DNA from: Strongylocentrotus droebachiensis
Lineage: Eukaryota > Echinodermata > Echinoidea > Camarodonta > Strongylocentrotidae
Length of the DNA: 64,000 nucleotides
NCBI GenBank assembly: GCA_035222895.1
Contig: JAVYIG010002109.1
Location: forward strand, 62,001-126,000
Direction: 5' to 3'
Part shown: positions 59,101 through 64,000 of the stretch, piece by piece
Position numbering within the stretch: the first letter of the stretch is position 1
Layout: each line of letters opens with the position of its first letter
The notes under the pieces: model-generated
Told to the model about the DNA's origin: nothing
Seen by the model: the letters and a program-made list of their open reading frames with translations, nothing else
Database searches by the model: none
Position numbers and translations under genes: made by a program

Positions 59101-62100
59101 ATGGACCCCACGCTAATTAGTGATCGACCTGCCAGTGTCACAAATAAGTTATTAAAAATATGCTCATCTGAGGGGTTCGGTTCAGCCCTTTGAACCCGTG
59201 GACACCACGCCTGCACTCAACTCGCTTTGAGCTACCTGACCCCCCCCCCCCCCCTACTTTGAAAAACGTTTTAAGGCATTGATTTTATGCAAGAACTGTA
59301 TTATAGTAAAAGTATTATCATGTTTTTAAACGACCATGACGACCGTCCGATTTTCTTGTGAAAACGTTACTTTTAAAAATGATTTTCGAAATTCAGTATA
59401 CAACTATGCATGGCTAGAATAATCACAATCTAAGCTCAGGTTTCATACCTCTATTCACGAAACTATATTGAAATCGGGGCAATAATAGCAATTTCAGAGT
59501 GTTGTTTACTCTCCTCACACCATGTACCATGTGTACAGGCCTAGCTACTCCGGTCACCGCTACTCCATGCTAACACACTCAGCTCCGACAGCACCGGCGA
59601 TCGACAGCAGAGCTCAGCTGCAGTGCAGTGGCAATACACCACACGTGTGTACGTGTGGACTCAAGGCGTACTATCACAGATCTATTTGCGCTATTATTGT
59701 TGTGATTTCGATGTAGTTTTCATGAAAAGACCAATAAAACAGAAATGGACGTCGATCGCGGGGTCGACGTGGCACGCGGGTTACGGGAGACAGGCCTCGT
59801 ATAATTGTGCCGCCGTCCCCGCGCCCCGGCGGAGGCGGGCGCGGTCGGGGAAAGACGTTTTTGAGGAACCGTTTTGGACCGTGTTGGACCCCCCGCGGCG
59901 ATTTTGCGTATTAATAGTATAGATTGTGTAATGTCATTCTTTTCCTCTCTCACCCAGGCCAATGAGACGTTACAAGCAGCGATGACGGCTGAAACCAAGT
60001 CCGTCAGGGATAGACTGCTCCGAGAATCATTGGAGGTAACTATGGTAACATTATCAGTGAATAGGACACAAACTATAGAGACTAGATTTCATGTCATCAC
60101 TGTTCCGATGTGATGTCACTGAATCTGTTTTGTTTTGTTTTTTTGTTTTTTTCCTACACAGAAAAAACATTTCTTTTCACAATGTCCAAATGAGGCATAA
60201 GAGTTATGATGAGAGGTTGTTTGTTAACATGATAATTTATAGAAGAACATCTTTATTGTTTTATGTGCATGATTGTAATGCACGTCATAGGAGCACGGCT
60301 TTGTTGAGGGGTAGTTCAAATCTCTGTTCATGTATGTGGCAGAAAATCTATTGATTGTATCCCTGTTAGAAAAAATATCGGTTTCTGTAAAGTAATACTC
60401 AGGCATGAGATTCCTCTGACAATATGTGTATTTCCACCAATTTCAAAATTTCAAGACAGGGGAAACAAAAACGGAAATTAAAGGGGATTTTTTCTTTACC
60501 AGTAGTTAAAATGATATAGTTGGGAGAATTTAGAAATCGATCAGATCAGGTTTTCTCCATTTTTATTGTTAATAATGCTCCGTTTTTCACTTAAACTTGC
60601 AGATTATCATAAATTATGCACCTTAGCAGCATTTTTCTCTCATCTGAACAATGTTATAGAGTCCCTTTAAGCAAGATGGGGCATCCAATATTTCTCAGAT
60701 TTAGAATTTAAATGCAAGGAAAACGTGTCCTTTTACATAAACATATTAAAAATTTTCTGCCGAAACGGGACCTTTCTCTGTCTCATCCCTGAATTCTCAT
60801 GTGTTTTTTTTTTTCTGAACAGCTTTTCAAGGAAGTGAGTCAACAGCTTAATCTGGCAGCAATATGTGCAGAATTTCACCAAGGTCAGTTGAAATATATC
60901 TTCTTGAAAAGATTCAGTGGCAGCAATATGTATCATATCAAGACCCTAGCCCGATGAAGATACAACCATGATGATGGTGGTGGTGATGGTTATGGTGATG
61001 ATCATGATGATAATGATGTGCATGTTATGTAAACACTCTCAACAATGTGGCAATCATGGGTTTCAGTCTATAGGTAGTAAAGAGTTATTACAACAGAGTA
61101 TGAAATGTCAGCTTCTCTTTGTGATGTCCATTAGTTGGTGTTTACCAACAAAGATGATAAACTATGTACCTGTACTCATGAGGGAGTGTCTGCTATAATA
61201 TAATAATAATAAATATAGGTTTCTAGGCATTGAATGATTTGAATGTAACTTGGCAGCTTCTTCCAGAGGACCGGTGTGACATACACAAATGCTCGATGAC
61301 CAAAATGGTTAGTTTGGGTTCCGGGGACTATCATGAATATTCATGAAAGCTGATGAATATTCACTAAATAAATCGTGTTTGTTTTGACTCTCTGCAGCCC
61401 ATTACTACGATGGAGTGGTTGACCTGTGCTTATCAGCTGCCTTCAAGAGAGACCCTCAGAACCTAGCTCTGATCTACTACAAGAATGGCAAGCAACCTGA
61501 AGACGCCCACGGAATGGAAGCATTCTCTTCCCGGTAATGACCTTTAACCTATTGAAAACAATTTATTAGCAATAAATCAAAGGTTAAAACTGCCAATTAT
61601 CAGGGGCGTACTTCAATCAGGAGATTTTTAATAGCCATTTTTGTTTCGGTTATTTCAAGCAAAACATTTAATTTGCCGTACAAATGTGACGTAAGCTCCT
61701 CACAACGAAAGTGCCAGCAGTATACATTCTGACATTGGGCTATTTCATAATGTAACCAAATTTAATGCATACATCTCTGTGAAGTGCCTCAATACAAACT
61801 ATTTCATTCACCCGATAAGAATAATAGTATTTCATTATTCTTATCAGGTGAATGAAATAGTTTGTATCGATCGAGGCACTTCACAAAGTTGTATGCATTA
61901 ATTTTGGTTACATTACGAATCTGTGTTGTGAGGACCTTACGTCACAAAAAAATGCATTTGTGGGGAGAGCCGGCTCGATAATTAACTTGTTCTTTGCTCA
62001 TTAATACAACAAAGATTAAAAATGAGTTTAAGCACCATTTTCCAAAATTAAGTTATACAGGTATATGGGCTTTTAAATTTTTTGTCTATCTAATCAGCTC

Positions 62101-63532
62101 AACTTTTCAGTGGAGTGGACTTGTACTTTAAGTGAAGGGGTTTTGAACTTTCAGTGAAAAGCACTGTACATGCATGACTTTGTACCAGACGACAGGTTTT
62201 GTAGTTATATCCATTTTCATATTTTGAAATGTTACATTTTTAGACATTTTACATTCTTATTCCTAGATTTGAATGTTACAAGTCCATCACGGACATCTTA
62301 GACCAGTTACTGTCTGCCAGCCAGGCCCAGCCGTCTTCTCCAGCGGTACCCAACAGACCAGGTTCTCCTCCTATGCCTGATCCAAACAGACTCTCTAATA
62401 CAGATGCAGAACATTATGTAAGACCAAGCAAAATGGCATGTGCCTGGTGTGACATTTTTTTTAGTCAATATTTTGTCAACTGTTGAGGTTAGATTGTTGA
62501 AGTATTGTTGCTGATGACAATTTTGATGATATATGGACTGAAATGTTTTGCATAGATTTTTAAATTGTTTAAATTGTGATTTTCTCTTTATGTATATTCA
62601 TTGTGTGTGACTAAATGAGTGGCCTTATTCTGTTATGCAGATCTTGAGTATTTGAACATAATCTATGAAAGCCCATTTCGAATGACCTTAATTATTAGTA
62701 GTATGCTATGCTTCAGAAACATATGTATGGGAATATCCTCTGTATTACCTTTGAAAACCATGTGTACTATCTTTTGTTTAGTTTGATGCTATGATGCACA
62801 AGTGCCTTGTCTCAGAGGATGAACTCTTCCATGTCACCCTCTACGATTGGCTGGTCAACAAAGGCCTCAAGGAACAACTACTAGCGGTAAGAAACCAGTA
62901 AACCTAACCAATTCAAAGCCTTTGTATCAACTCTTATAAATCCATATTATCTTATTACAAGACAATTACAAAAAATCATACCTAGATCTGAAGTCAGATG
63001 AATTTATGCTTTTTCTCACACAATGCTTTTTTTAAGACCCCTATTTTTAAGATTAAAAATAAAATTAAAAAAATCTTTTTTGCTTTTGCTTTTTTGCAGA
63101 CTCCGAAGGCAGCAAGCCAAATCGAGTCTTATTTCAGGCTTCAGCGTTAAAAAACCCATGCTGGGAAAGACCTTATACTCAGAGATATACGGTATATGAT
63201 TCTGTCCATTGATTTTCCTTTAACAAATTAGAAACCAGGCACAGAAGTACTTTAAACATGAAGTCAATTTATCTTTGATTCTATCCAGTTTATTTAACTT
63301 ATTTATTTTTTGAAGGAAGTTTAAAATGTTCACTTCACTTTATTTACATTTTGCTGCACCCTCTCGATTTCTGTCAGATATCTTCGCCCTTCGTTGAGCC
63401 TTACATCAAGCGGGCCGTCAACTACAACCCTGATAGTCTGGAGATGTTGGATCTGCTGTGGAAGTATCATGAGAAGAGCAAGAACTACCCGGCTGCTTCT
63501 AGGATCCTCTTGAAGCTAGCGGAGAGACACAG
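37938..63532 (+). CDS. NUP155: Nuclear pore complex protein Nup155, 23 internal exons (partial gene)
   Basis: Nup155 (yeast Nup157/Nup170 family) is a scaffold nucleoporin of the inner ring that helps anchor the pore to the membrane and Nup93-complex partners. The exons join in one continuous frame of about 990 codons. They align with the vertebrate protein from [14 protein letters not shown] to the helical region ([20 protein letters not shown]), roughly residues 135-1090 of about 1,390. Exons 1-9 cover most of the N-terminal beta-propeller ([36 protein letters not shown]); exons 10-23 cover the alpha-solenoid ([15 protein letters not shown] onward). Introns obey GT-AG. The first ~135 residues and last ~300 are not in the window. 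Alignment is from memory. Confidence 0.95.
38200..38590. mobile_element. Foldback MITE, family F, copy 3 (intron, just upstream of exon b)
   Basis: The ends are inverted: GATTAAAGATAAAGTTCTG at the left and CAAGTTTATCTTTAATC at the right. The interior matches the reverse strand of the copies at 21,326 and 24,052 (CATTGTGAAAG, GGTTCTGGAGTCATCAAAAT). It also contains the dispersed repeat shared with 25,100-25,220. It ends about 36 bp before exon b and so supplies much of the acceptor region. Confidence 0.65.
38627..38790 (+). CDS. NUP155: NUP155 exon b
   Basis: Acceptor CTCACCAG, donor GTATTG. Reads [20 protein letters not shown] and ends [12 protein letters not shown] in phase 0. Matches the propeller blade containing the family motif GKDGCLYE. 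Confidence 0.95.
38927..40592. mobile_element. PIF/Harbinger-type non-autonomous element, 1.67 kb
   Basis: The ends are inverted: GGGTGCGTTTAATCGA at the left and CGATTGAACGCACCC at the right. TAA flanks both sides (38924-38926, 40593-40595). A 3-bp TWA duplication with GGG ends is the Harbinger signature. Subterminal regions also share inverted pieces (GCGATTTTTCGTC / GAAAAATCGC). The interior is a 1.1-kb minisatellite and no transposase frame exists. It lies in the intron between exons b and c. Confidence 0.82.
39236..40345. repeat. Minisatellite, ~33-40 bp unit, ~30 copies, inside the Harbinger-type element
   Basis: Units contain CTTATGTTATTCTTTGTTT followed by TTCCTTCTATCACCTTCT with variable linkers. 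Some stretches form exact higher-order repeats (39,900-40,165). The several open frames of 90-220 codons are repetitive Phe/Leu/Ser/Tyr artefacts. Confidence 0.9.
40790..41058. other. Intron sequence with poly-A/poly-T tracts, no gene seen
   Basis: Poly-A near 40,793 and a long poly-T run near 40,833-40,860. The rest is unrecognised AT-rich sequence. Confidence 0.6.
41059..41235. mobile_element. TTAA-ended MITE, family G, copy 1
   Basis: Begins TTAAAGCCTATCTGTACTAG and ends with a diverged TAGTACAATGGAGATTTAA. The middle (TTAGACC-CCCTGCAAGG, GACAGGTGGTTATCTCAT, GGGCGCAAGTAGCTATAAGTAGT) matches 52,462-52,658 and 57,642-57,836 in the same orientation. About 180 bp; TTAA ends suggest piggyBac-type mobilisation. 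Confidence 0.7.
41723..41848. mobile_element. 126-bp hAT-like MITE
   Basis: Starts CAGGGATGCCA and ends TGGCATCCCTG, a perfect 11-bp inverted end that matches the termini of the 713-bp element at 21,897. Flanking TCTATA / TCTAAA is an imperfect duplication. It lies about 45 bp before exon c. Confidence 0.8.
41893..41992 (+). CDS. NUP155: NUP155 exon c
   Basis: Acceptor ACCTTTCAG, donor GTCAGT. Reads [20 protein letters not shown] and ends one base into an Asp codon. Equivalent to the vertebrate AEAGWFSQRCRKINHS segment. Confidence 0.95.
42163..42184. repeat. Poly-G run in intron
   Basis: Near-pure G tract followed by GTGGGAGGAGGAG. Length is uncertain in any assembly. Confidence 0.8.
42425..42566. 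mobile_element. 142-bp palindromic MITE
   Basis: Inverted ends CCCTGTTTCATGAAACTTG and CAAGTTTAATGAAACAGGG. GTTTCAT(G/A)AA arms recur in the larger palindromic elements at 50,636 and 51,901, so these may be related families. Confidence 0.7.
42659..42755. repeat. (CT)n microsatellite forming the polypyrimidine tract of exon d
   Basis: (TC)n with CACACA runs directly up to the acceptor CCCTCAAG of exon d. Its expansion or contraction could influence splicing. Confidence 0.75.
42759..42924 (+). CDS. NUP155: NUP155 exon d
   Basis: Acceptor CCTCAAG, donor GTAAGT. Reads [20 protein letters not shown] and ends ETIAAAK two bases into the Lys codon. Matches vertebrate [22 protein letters not shown]. 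Confidence 0.95.
43451..43548 (+). CDS. NUP155: NUP155 exon e
   Basis: Acceptor TTGTTGAAG, donor GTAAGT. Reads [20 protein letters not shown] and ends GVTHS one base into Gly. Matches the vertebrate TIDRSVFKPIVQIAVI segment. Confidence 0.94.
43621..43953. mobile_element. Palindromic MITE, family H, copy 1
   Basis: The left end TTTCGTAATGTAATCAAATT is inverted at the right (AATTTGATTACATTACAAAAA). Subterminal GCATAAATCT / AGATTTGTGCAT also pair. A related copy is at 61,743-61,920. Confidence 0.7.
44204..44600. mobile_element. Foldback MITE, family F, copy 4
   Basis: Inverted ends TTTAAAGATGAAGTTGAGTT and CCAGAACTCAACCTTCTC. The interior is the reverse-complement orientation of the copies at 21,326 and 24,052, including AGCCATGCTTTTCAGG and the GTGAAAGAAACGGTGTGGA segment. 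Full length, about 397 bp, in the intron before exon f. Confidence 0.75.
44779..44940 (+). CDS. NUP155: NUP155 exon f
   Basis: Acceptor CTGCTCAG, donor GTAATG. Reads [20 protein letters not shown] and contains [11 protein letters not shown]; ends VASYTK one base into Gly. Strong match to GVRLYFSTCPF ... [11 protein letters not shown] of vertebrates. Confidence 0.96.
45193..45293 (+). CDS. NUP155: NUP155 exon g
   Basis: Acceptor TGTGACAG, donor GTAATA. Reads [20 protein letters not shown] and ends FQQTLMETQ in phase 0. Matches vertebrate [20 protein letters not shown]. Confidence 0.95.
45535..45600. repeat. SINE-like 3' tail fragment
   Basis: AATAATAATAGCTAGTTCTT followed by ATATAGCGC resembles the conserved tails of many marine-animal SINEs. 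No tRNA-like head was found nearby. The rest of this intron is AT-rich and unrecognised. Confidence 0.4.
45848..46078 (+). CDS. NUP155: NUP155 exon h
   Basis: Acceptor AAAATAG, donor GTAGGT; 77 codons, phase 0 at both ends. Reads [20 protein letters not shown]; then a Ser/Pro-rich loop (about 20 Ser in 40 residues) and [20 protein letters not shown], matching vertebrate SPVVVQQHMLPPKKFVLLS. The Ser-rich insert is longer than in vertebrates and looks disordered. Confidence 0.96.
46106..46410. mobile_element. 305-bp palindromic MITE with long arms
   Basis: The left arm GGGTGGTATTC...GGACTTTAGTCCATGGTTTAA...CATACTTAGT is inverted at the right (...CCATGGACTAAAG...GGAATACCACCC). The arms of about 75 bp would fold into a long hairpin. 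It starts 27 bp after exon h. No protein is encoded. Confidence 0.8.
46411..46908. other. Intron remainder before exon i, no feature recognised
   Basis: AT-rich sequence with a short (TG)n near 46,800-46,830. No gene or repeat family identified. Confidence 0.6.
46909..47019 (+). CDS. NUP155: NUP155 exon i
   Basis: Acceptor TGTTTTCAG, donor GTATGT; 37 codons, phase 0. Reads [20 protein letters not shown] and ends [10 protein letters not shown], matching [18 protein letters not shown] ... ERFFKLHQ. This is the transition from the propeller to the helical domain. Confidence 0.96.
47294..47462 (+). CDS. NUP155: NUP155 exon j
   Basis: Acceptor CCTTGCAG, donor GTTAGT. Reads [20 protein letters not shown], then [15 protein letters not shown] and a Pro-rich stretch; ends one base into Gly. 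Near-identical to the vertebrate [19 protein letters not shown] block, the best conserved part of the gene here. Confidence 0.97.
47639..47860 (+). repeat. tRNA-derived SINE fragment
   Basis: GGGATTCAAATCCC (B box-like) followed by GGCACTAATGTCCTTTGGAAAGGCATTAATCC...CCACTCTCCACC is homologous to the body of the SINE at 57,096. The A-box half is missing or diverged. Confidence 0.6.
47970..48070. repeat. Short degenerate minisatellite (ATAACCCAATACAT-like)
   Basis: About six imperfect copies of a 14-20-bp unit containing ATA(A/T)CCCAATA. No function apparent. Confidence 0.6.
48195..48417 (+). CDS. NUP155: NUP155 exon k
   Basis: Acceptor GACTGCAG, donor GTAATA. Begins [20 protein letters not shown], a Gly/Pro/Thr-rich low-complexity loop, and ends [20 protein letters not shown] two bases into Arg, matching vertebrate VYSGKHNGICIYFSRIMG. 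High GC compared with flanking introns. Confidence 0.94.
48719..48785 (+). CDS. NUP155: NUP155 exon l
   Basis: Acceptor AATGTGCAG, donor GTGAGT. Reads [20 protein letters not shown], phase 0 at the end. A short exon corresponding to the vertebrate NIWDASLVVERIFKSG segment. Confidence 0.9.
48985..49045 (+). repeat. Left part of a 26-bp minisatellite interrupted by an insertion
   Basis: GTGTAATATCCTATACAATATCATATGTGTATTACCCTATATTGTA matches the unit of the array at 49,577-49,797 with substitutions (given here as separate short blocks: GTGTAATATCCTATAC, ATATCATATGTGTATTACC). The intervening 0.53 kb is unrelated, so an insertion likely split the array. Confidence 0.65.
49047..49576. mobile_element. 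~0.53-kb inserted segment containing two hairpins
   Basis: It separates two parts of one minisatellite. It contains a foldback at about 49,115-49,173 (AGGGTTTTGGCATTCTATCA pairing with TGATAGAACGTCAAAACCCT) and a perfect 30-bp inverted repeat at 49,509-49,571. Terminal repeats and target duplication were not identified, so classification is open. Confidence 0.5.
49509..49571. repeat. Perfect 30-bp inverted repeat with 3-nt loop
   Basis: GACTCCCTCAGTGGTGTTCA-TACCGGCCCT is followed by TCT and then its exact reverse complement. A transcript through it, in either direction, would form a 30-bp blunt hairpin. It lies in a NUP155 intron about 235 bp upstream of exon m. Confidence 0.9.
49577..49797 (+). 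repeat. 26-bp minisatellite, ~8.5 copies, abutting exon m
   Basis: Unit CCCTATACTGTATCACATGTGTAATA in tandem with few variants, ending only about 10 bp before exon m. The last copy therefore provides the branch-point and acceptor environment of that exon. Confidence 0.9.
49808..49914 (+). CDS. NUP155: NUP155 exon m
   Basis: Acceptor TTCCTTTCAG, donor GTGAGT. Reads [20 protein letters not shown] and continues [16 protein letters not shown], two bases into the last codon. Matches vertebrate [22 protein letters not shown]. Confidence 0.95.
49915..50499. other. Intron before exon n, no feature recognised
   Basis: AT-rich with a C-rich patch near 50,005-50,100 in which ACAATTACCTCCTCCC-like blocks repeat. 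No gene or known element identified. Confidence 0.6.
50500..50594 (+). CDS. NUP155: NUP155 exon n
   Basis: Acceptor TTTGTTTCAG, donor GTAAGG. Reads [20 protein letters not shown] and ends [11 protein letters not shown] one base into Ala. This is the least conserved linker before the helical QRE...-type segment. Confidence 0.88.
50636..50947. mobile_element. 312-bp palindromic MITE
   Basis: Left end GGGGGTGTTTCACAAAGATC, with the inverted GATCTTTGTGAAACACCCCCC at the right (arms about 60 bp, including TAAGTT(G/C)AACTTA-type pairs). No coding capacity. It lies 41 bp downstream of exon n. Confidence 0.85.
51339..51552. mobile_element. Diverged DNA-transposon/MITE remnant with internal repeats
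   Basis: Starts ACAGTCAAACCTGG and ends near CAGGCTTCACGGT (diverged inverted end). The interior has repeated AAGACCAC(C/T)TGCCTGTT blocks. Many animal MITEs begin CAGTCAAACC, so I call it a decayed copy; boundaries are soft. Confidence 0.45.
51704..51837 (+). CDS. NUP155: NUP155 exon o
   Basis: Acceptor TTTGTCAAG, donor GTAATT. Reads [20 protein letters not shown] and continues [25 protein letters not shown], phase 0 end. Matches vertebrate [31 protein letters not shown]. Confidence 0.95.
51901..52215. mobile_element. ~315-bp palindromic MITE
   Basis: Left GTGTTTCATAAAGCTGTTCG inverted at the right as GAACAGCTTTATGAAACACC. The arms also share AAAGTT(G/A)-type segments. The ends resemble those of the elements at 42,425 and 50,636, which suggests one superfamily colonising this gene. 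Confidence 0.75.
52462..52658. mobile_element. TTAA-ended MITE, family G, copy 2
   Basis: Begins TTAAAAGCCCCACAGCACTA and ends TAGTGCAGTGGGGCTTTAA. Same orientation and internal sequence as the copies at 41,059 and 57,642. It ends 23 bp before exon p, inside the acceptor region. Confidence 0.8.
52682..52741 (+). CDS. NUP155: NUP155 exon p
   Basis: Acceptor TTGTGCAG, donor GTGAGT; 20 codons, phase 0. Reads [20 protein letters not shown], matching vertebrate LKITTFKDLVIRDKEL. Confidence 0.94.
52900..56595 (+). mobile_element. Near full-length non-LTR retrotransposon (CR1/L2/jockey-like) in the p-q intron
   Basis: It holds an N-terminal zinc-binding motif, an AP endonuclease, a reverse transcriptase and a 3' region containing GGGCCCCATTCCCACAAGCT, ending in an A-rich AAATAAATGAAATGAAAAA tail near 56,595. 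The AGGGCCCCAT block is shared with the truncated element at 3,875-6,160, so the two belong to related lineages. The 5' boundary is uncertain because it merges with (CAT)n/(TG)n microsatellites (about 52,890-53,090). It lies in the same orientation as NUP155. Confidence 0.85.
53105..56315 (+). pseudogene. Endonuclease-reverse transcriptase ORF, broken by one frameshift
   Basis: The likely start is the ATG at 53105, giving CANC...CIDC (a possible zinc finger). The endonuclease has [14 protein letters not shown] and SDHFPIYC. Reverse-transcriptase blocks include [22 protein letters not shown] and [13 protein letters not shown]. The frame ends at 55363, but the rest ([13 protein letters not shown], the FADD catalytic pair near 55,476, and a C-terminal [10 protein letters not shown] region) is open in the next frame from about 55,338 to 56,315. 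A single-base change in the A-rich run near 55,325-55,331 explains the break. Confidence 0.9.
56600..56864 (-). repeat. tRNA-derived SINE, minus strand
   Basis: On the minus strand the head has an A box-like TGGTCCAGTGGATAAGTC near 56,853-56,834 and B box GGGTTCAAATCCC at 56,787-56,799, about 40 nt apart as in tRNA genes. A body of about 190 bp follows. The head is not a plausible functional tRNA because acceptor-stem pairing is absent. Confidence 0.65.
57096..57435 (+). repeat. tRNA-derived SINE, plus strand
   Basis: The head GTGTCATGGTCGAGTGGTTT (A box) with GGGTTCAAATC (57,148-57,158, B box) resembles a tRNA-Ser/Leu gene. The body contains CCACCCAGGTGTTAAATGGG and ends TTGGGCGCTATATAAAAGTG plus (ATT)n. 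It lies 37 bp upstream of exon q, so the SINE tail neighbours the acceptor. Confidence 0.8.
57473..57604 (+). CDS. NUP155: NUP155 exon q
   Basis: Acceptor GACTCATTAG, donor GTCAGA; 44 codons, phase 0. Reads [20 protein letters not shown] and ends [14 protein letters not shown], matching vertebrate [22 protein letters not shown] ... CPLLYSTDDAICSK. Confidence 0.96.
57642..57836. mobile_element. TTAA-ended MITE, family G, copy 3
   Basis: Begins TTAAAGCCCCTCTGCACTAA and ends TTAGTGCAGTGGGGCTTTA. Starts 38 bp after exon q. Same orientation as the other two copies in this gene. Confidence 0.8.
58047..58329. mobile_element. hAT-like MITE, ~283 bp
   Basis: Starts CAGGGTTCCCGTAGTCATGG and ends with CTGTGGGAACCCCG (inverted, imperfect). 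The interior is rich in repeated (G)TCATGGAAA motifs. ACTTTT flanks both sides, an imperfect duplication. Confidence 0.65.
58367..59901 (-). mobile_element. Second Helitron copy, minus strand, 1.5 kb
   Basis: Read on the minus strand it starts TCGCCGCGGGGGGTCC after AAAA, and ends with hairpin (CCTGTGGA/TCCACGGG-like), TCCTG and CTAG before T. Both ends match the element at 26,175-36,931. It lacks the internal segment that corresponds to about 26,300-26,730 and contains no retrotransposon. It sits in the intron just upstream of exon r (56 bp away), antisense to NUP155. Confidence 0.8.
59958..60035 (+). CDS. NUP155: NUP155 exon r
   Basis: Acceptor CTCACCCAG, donor GTAACT; 26 codons, phase 0. 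Reads [20 protein letters not shown] and ends LRESLE, matching vertebrate [27 protein letters not shown]. Confidence 0.95.
60036..60822. other. Intron before exon s, no feature recognised
   Basis: AT-rich unique-looking sequence with a (TTTTG)n stretch near 60,127-60,150. Nothing else identified. Confidence 0.6.
60823..60883 (+). CDS. NUP155: NUP155 exon s
   Basis: Acceptor TTCTGAACAG, donor GTCAGT. Reads [20 protein letters not shown], one base into the next codon. Matches vertebrate [20 protein letters not shown]. Confidence 0.95.
61398..61533 (+). CDS. NUP155: NUP155 exon t
   Basis: Acceptor CTCTGCAG, donor GTAATG. Reads [20 protein letters not shown] and continues [20 protein letters not shown], ending two bases into Arg. 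Matches vertebrate [36 protein letters not shown]. Confidence 0.96.
61743..61920. mobile_element. Palindromic MITE, family H, copy 2
   Basis: Left TTTCATAATGTAACCAAATT inverted at the right as AATTTTGGTTACATTACGAA. The centre is an almost perfect palindrome (CAAACTATTTCATTCACC...GGTGAATGAAATAGTTTG). Related to 43,621-43,953 through the ends and the GCATA(C/A)ATCT subterminal block. Confidence 0.8.
62267..62417 (+). CDS. NUP155: NUP155 exon u
   Basis: Acceptor ATTCCTAG, donor GTAAGA. Reads [20 protein letters not shown], then a Pro/Ser-rich linker and [13 protein letters not shown]; phase 0 end. Matches vertebrate [24 protein letters not shown] ... LSNEEAGHHF. Confidence 0.96.
62782..62886 (+). 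CDS. NUP155: NUP155 exon v
   Basis: Acceptor TTTTGTTTAG, donor GTAAGA; 35 codons, phase 0. Reads [20 protein letters not shown] and ends [15 protein letters not shown], matching [34 protein letters not shown]. Confidence 0.96.
62887..63377. other. Intron before exon w, no feature recognised
   Basis: AT-rich sequence without a recognisable repeat family or gene. Confidence 0.6.
63378..63532 (+). CDS. NUP155: NUP155 exon w (last in window)
   Basis: Acceptor TTCTGTCAG, donor GTAAGG. Reads [20 protein letters not shown] and ends [13 protein letters not shown] two bases into Arg. Matches vertebrate VASPFLEPHLVRMAKVDQN ... [27 protein letters not shown]. Further exons must lie beyond 64,000. Confidence 0.96.
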
Positions 63533-63700
63533 GTAAGGATCTATAGGGTTGAAGTGCACCAATCACCAACAAAGAAATACTTGAAATTTGTGTACAGCTA
63601 GAGTGTATCAAATCAGCCTTGAAAATGTTTATCTTGCAGTGTTAAGGATTCATCATTATCAATAGTGATCTGTCAGTTTATGACAGGTTCAGTGACCCAT

Positions 63701-64000
63701 TCAAAATTCTATATCAATTGTCAAGTGTCTCTCCAAGTTTCTCTCCCAAGTTCCTCGGTCTTGAGCCAACCGTTTTATCGTTTCCCTCTTCTTCTTTCCA
63801 TGAATATGACCTTCTATGACTCTGAGCATCAAGCCCTCATCATGCCGCATTATGTGTCCAAGCCATTTCTTCTGTCTCCCTCTAATCGTTTGAATCAGCA
63901 CCCGCCTTTCTTGAGCTCGATGCAACACCTCTTCATTCGAAACTCTGTCCCTCCGAGACACACCTAGTAATTTGCGCCAGCACCACATTTCGTCCGCCTC
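63701..64000 (-). mobile_element. C-terminal fragment of a non-LTR reverse transcriptase (RTE-like?)
   Basis: The minus-strand frame is open from the window edge to 63,701. It contains MWCWRKLLGVSRRDRVSNEE and GRQKKWLGHIMRHD, which resembles the post-RT region (MW-x-x-R-x-[LM]L...T-N-x-E-V...LGH-x-[ML]R) of many animal endonuclease-reverse transcriptases. The rest of the element would lie to the right. It sits in the NUP155 intron after exon w, antisense to the gene. Confidence 0.75.

Noticed and set aside
63701..63988. Possible antisense host gene near the right edge
   Set aside because: The sequence matches the post-RT region typical of non-LTR retrotransposons, so it is called mobile DNA.

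Overview
This is a eukaryotic window of AT-rich, intron-rich, transposon-dense animal DNA. I think it comes from a marine deuterostome, most likely a sea urchin or another echinoderm. Three things point there: spliced animal gene structure (23 exons of a nuclear-pore gene), a fauna of Helitron, hAT, Harbinger-like, CACTA-like and piggyBac-like elements, and a foldback element built on a 15-bp tandem repeat that recalls the TU foldback elements described from Strongylocentrotus. The species is inferred, not shown.

Layout. (1) About 25-19,936: a tandem array of a 1.06-1.14 kb unit (12 copies, the first one partial). It is interrupted by a 5'-truncated non-LTR retrotransposon (about 3,875-6,160, minus strand) and by a 4.5-kb CACTA-type non-autonomous DNA transposon (11,536-16,073). 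Part of the array carries an embedded 72-bp TTAA-flanked mini-MITE in every unit. (2) About 19,937-25,886: a non-autonomous Helitron-like insertion, diverged relatives of the array with about a 2.7-kb period, a hAT-like element carrying a decayed transposase first exon, a MITE and microsatellites. (3) 25,887-37,703: a foldback element whose arms carry 15-bp repeats. It is filled by a Helitron (26,175-36,931), which is itself filled by a young, nearly intact Ty3/gypsy LTR retrotransposon (26,855-35,603; gag, pol and two 1,412-bp LTRs differing at two noticed sites). (4) 37,938-63,532: 23 consecutive coding exons of NUP155, plus strand. They encode roughly residues 135-1090 of the nucleoporin, and both gene ends lie outside the window. 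Its introns hold a Harbinger-type element with an internal minisatellite, several palindromic MITE families, tRNA-derived SINEs, a near full-length non-LTR retrotransposon with one frameshift, and a second Helitron copy. (5) 63,690-64,000: the end of another non-LTR reverse-transcriptase reading frame, minus strand.

Only NUP155 is a host gene. All exon junctions I derived keep one open frame, so the gene looks functional despite the intronic insertions. Everything else is mobile or repetitive DNA, often nested, and the nesting gives a relative insertion order. No computation was run; coordinates come from reading the sequence and may be off by a base or two at repeat edges.
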